Source: Magnetococcales bacterium (GTDB taxonomy: Bacteria; Pseudomonadota; Magnetococcia; Magnetococcales; Magnetaquicoccaceae). From it: DNA of 64,000 bases. The notes under the pieces were generated by a model, which saw only the letters and a list, made by a program, of their open reading frames with translations, was not told the origin of the DNA and searched no databases. The DNA lies in the NCBI GenBank assembly GCA_015231755.1, contig JADGAZ010000005.1, positions 1-64,000 on the forward strand. Direction: 5' to 3'. The translations under genes and the position numbers were made by a program. This document shows positions 62,178-64,000 of this stretch, one piece after another; position 1 is the stretch's first letter; every line of letters begins with the position of its first letter.

Positions 62178-64000
62178 GTGACCATCCGGAATCGACTCCT
62201 GGCATTTTTTCTGGCTGGTTGCGCGCTGGTCTGGTGGTCGGGAGCCTGCGCCACAGAGGGGGTCAATCCGTTGGCGTTGCGTCCGCTGATGGAAGGTCTC
62301 CCCGCCACTCCCCATCTTTGGATTCTGGAAGATCGAGAGCGCGGATTGACGGTGGCGGATCTCGTCCGTCCCGAAGTGGCGCGACGCTTTCGACCGGTGG
62401 GTCCGATCACCAGTCAGGGACTTTCCGGCTCCGCGTGGTGGTTGAGACTCGAAGTGGTCAATCCGGATCGGCAACCCTTGCGCTGGTTTCTGCAAACCTC
62501 CAGTCCCACTCTGGACTACCTGGACCTGTTCCAGATGATGCCGGATGGCCCCCCCCAGGTTTGGCGGCTCGGGGATCGGCGTCCGATACAAAACGTCTCC
62601 ATCTCCCCGGAACTCCCGGTGATCCCCCTGGTGAGCCAGCCCGGGGAACGCACCATCCTTTACGCCCGTCTGGCCTTCGAGCAGGTCGGCTTCATCGATA
62701 CCGACTTGTTGCTGTGGAGTCCGGAAGCCTTCCATCTGAATCATGACCGCAACGGCCTGTTGACCGGGATCTATCTGGGCGGCTTGCTGTTCATGGCTTT
62801 TTACAATCTGTTTATTTTCTTCTTCACCCGCATGCGGGAATATTTATGGTATGTGGCCTATGTGGCGGGATTCGCCTGGGCCACCATGGCGGTCACCGGG
62901 CTGGGGCATCGCTATTTTTATACGGAATCGGTTGCGTTGACCGAGCATGTGCCCACGTTGTCGATTCAGGTGTCGTTGATCCTGGGGGTGCAGTTCAGCC
63001 GGGTGTTCCTGGATTCGGCCCGTCAGGCGCCCTGGATGGATCGGGTGTTGATCGGGGGCATGATCGGTCTGGGGACCACCATGGTGCTGATCCTGGCCGG
63101 GTTGAAGCTGGTGGCCATGAAGAGCCTGCTCGTGTTGTGCGGATTGATGATTCCGATCATGCCCCTGATCGGTCTGTATCTGTGGTCCCGGGGTCAGGAC
63201 CGGGCCAGACTGATGATTCTGGGATGGAGCTTCATGCTGGCCGGATTCGCCATCAGTCTGGGGCGCTATTATGGTTATCTGCCCACGTCGTTTTTGACCA
63301 TCTGGGGGGGGCGGCTGGGACTGTGGCTGGAAGCGGCCTTTTTGTCGTTGGCACTGGTGGATCACATCAACATCTTGCGCCGGGACAAGGACTTGGCCAT
63401 CCGGCGGGAAAACGAGGCCATGCTGTTGGCCAAAACCGAACTGGAAACCCGGGTATGGGAACGGACCCGGGATCTGCAAGAGGCCAAAAAACGGGCCGAT
63501 GACGCCAATCAGGCCAAGAGTCTCTTTCTGGCCAACATGAGCCACGAGATCCGTACCCCGATGAATGCCATCATCGGCTTGTGTCATCTGGTGCTGCGGG
63601 ATCGTCCCGAGGAACGGCACGGCAAACAATTGGTCACCATCCGCAACGCCGCCCTCGCCTTGTTGGGCATCATCGACGACATCCTCGATTTTTCCAAGAT
63701 CGAAGCCGGCGCGTTGCAAGTCGAAAGCATTGCCTTTTCCTTGCAGGATCTCATCCACGAAATGGTCCGACTCATGGCCCCCCGGGCCGAGGAGAAGGGA
63801 TTGTCGTTTCAACTGGTGGGGTGCGGCGGCAGCGATCTGGTGTTGATGGGAGATCCGTTGCGGTTGCGTCAGGTGATTCTCAATCTGCTTTCCAATGCCA
63901 TCAAGTTTACCGGCCGGGGGGCGGTGCGGCTGGTGGTGGAACGGATCACGGAAAACGGGGAGCCGCGCTGGATCCGCTTCGCGGTCGAAGACAGCGGTAT
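62178..64000 (+). CDS. 7TMR-DISM sensor histidine kinase, 3' end missing
   Basis: At least 607 residues, starting GTG at 62178, 8 bp after the hemerythrin gene. A signal peptide ([19 protein letters not shown]) precedes a periplasmic DISMED2-like beta domain (about 45-185). Seven membrane helices begin at [20 protein letters not shown] and end near 400. A coiled coil leads to HisKA with His456 in [11 protein letters not shown] and the ATPase N box [10 protein letters not shown]; the window ends inside the ATPase domain (AVEDSG). A hybrid kinase with receivers is likely but not seen. The DISM sensor usually binds carbohydrates or other small ligands. It may share a transcript with the hemerythrin receptor. 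Confidence 0.9.
   Translation, partial: MTIRNRLLAFFLAGCALVWWSGACATEGVNPLALRPLMEGLPATPHLWILEDRERGLTVADLVRPEVARRFRPVGPITSQGLSGSAWWLRLEVVNPDRQPLRWFLQTSSPTLDYLDLFQMMPDGPPQVWRLGDRRPIQNVSISPELPVIPLVSQPGERTILYARLAFEQVGFIDTDLLLWSPEAFHLNHDRNGLLTGIYLGGLLFMAFYNLFIFFFTRMREYLWYVAYVAGFAWATMAVTGLGHRYFYTESVALTEHVPTLSIQVSLILGVQFSRVFLDSARQAPWMDRVLIGGMIGLGTTMVLILAGLKLVAMKSLLVLCGLMIPIMPLIGLYLWSRGQDRARLMILGWSFMLAGFAISLGRYYGYLPTSFLTIWGGRLGLWLEAAFLSLALVDHINILRRDKDLAIRRENEAMLLAKTELETRVWERTRDLQEAKKRADDANQAKSLFLANMSHEIRTPMNAIIGLCHLVLRDRPEERHGKQLVTIRNAALALLGIIDDILDFSKIEAGALQVESIAFSLQDLIHEMVRLMAPRAEEKGLSFQLVGCGGSDLVLMGDPLRLRQVILNLLSNAIKFTGRGAVRLVVERITENGEPRWIRFAVEDSG

Noticed and set aside
1-64000. tRNA or rRNA genes and magnetosome genes
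   Set aside because: Reading both strands I found no cloverleaf with a GGTTCGA-type arm, no rRNA core sequence and no mam or mms-like protein.

Overview
The window is a G+C-rich proteobacterial chromosome segment of mostly compact, housekeeping-flanked operons. It has no ribosomal or transfer RNA gene, no CRISPR array and no insertion sequence that I can see. The order leuC-leuD-leuB-asd-fimV is the arrangement known from gamma- and betaproteobacteria. Hybrid kinases, chemoreceptors, c-di-GMP proteins and a hemerythrin receptor indicate a motile Gram-negative living in changing oxygen. A GGGGTCC/CCCCCAG-type intergenic palindrome, the repeat-rich adhesin and the hemerythrin receptor would fit a Magnetococcales-like bacterium, but that placement is an inference; no magnetosome gene is present.

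Layout. 1-10101 (+): the 3' end of a giant repetitive surface protein, then a parvulin chaperone, a SapC-family protein, a cyclic-nucleotide-binding protein and a large MscS/KefA-type channel. 10084-14471 (-): murA followed by hisH-hisA-hisF-hisI-hisE, with a palindromic repeat element between hisA and hisF. 14715-15979 (+): an unknown protein coupled to a DJ-1/PfpI protein. 16040-17377: a strongly AT-rich, probably acquired patch with a permuted papain-like hydrolase. 17378-18685 (-): a Gfo/Idh/MocA oxidoreductase and a small protein. 18792-25356 (+): argJ, a HAD phosphatase and a 1548-residue hybrid histidine kinase joined by 4-base overlaps. 25437-31881: a small secreted protein, gltX, a SEC-C/TPR protein coupled to aspS, a CBS protein and a rhodanese. 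32086-38539: an unknown protein, a Ser/Thr kinase fused to a formylglycine-generating-enzyme-like domain, a PilZ protein, pepN and a secreted nuclease.

38905-47405 (+): leuCDB, asd, two tandem FimV-like proteins and an EcfT-like membrane protein. 47413-52749 (-): STAS, CheW and two HBM-type chemoreceptors, one with three instead of two ligand-domain modules. 52875-55357: gloB, a methyltransferase and xerD. 55327-59108 (-): a variant HD-GYP/GAF protein translationally coupled to an unusual DGSG/Trp repeat protein with an Arg-rich tail. 59526-64000 (+): a Cys-rich mini-protein, a chemoreceptor-like protein with a C-terminal hemerythrin, and the start of a 7TMR-DISM hybrid kinase that runs off the window.

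The most unusual content is the DGSG-repeat/HD-GYP pair, the kinase-FGE fusion that keeps the two FGE active-site cysteines, the three-module HBM receptor and the hemerythrin receptor whose signalling tip lacks the core arginine. Start sites were chosen from Shine-Dalgarno sequences, gene overlaps and family lengths, and differ from the longest reading frame in many cases.
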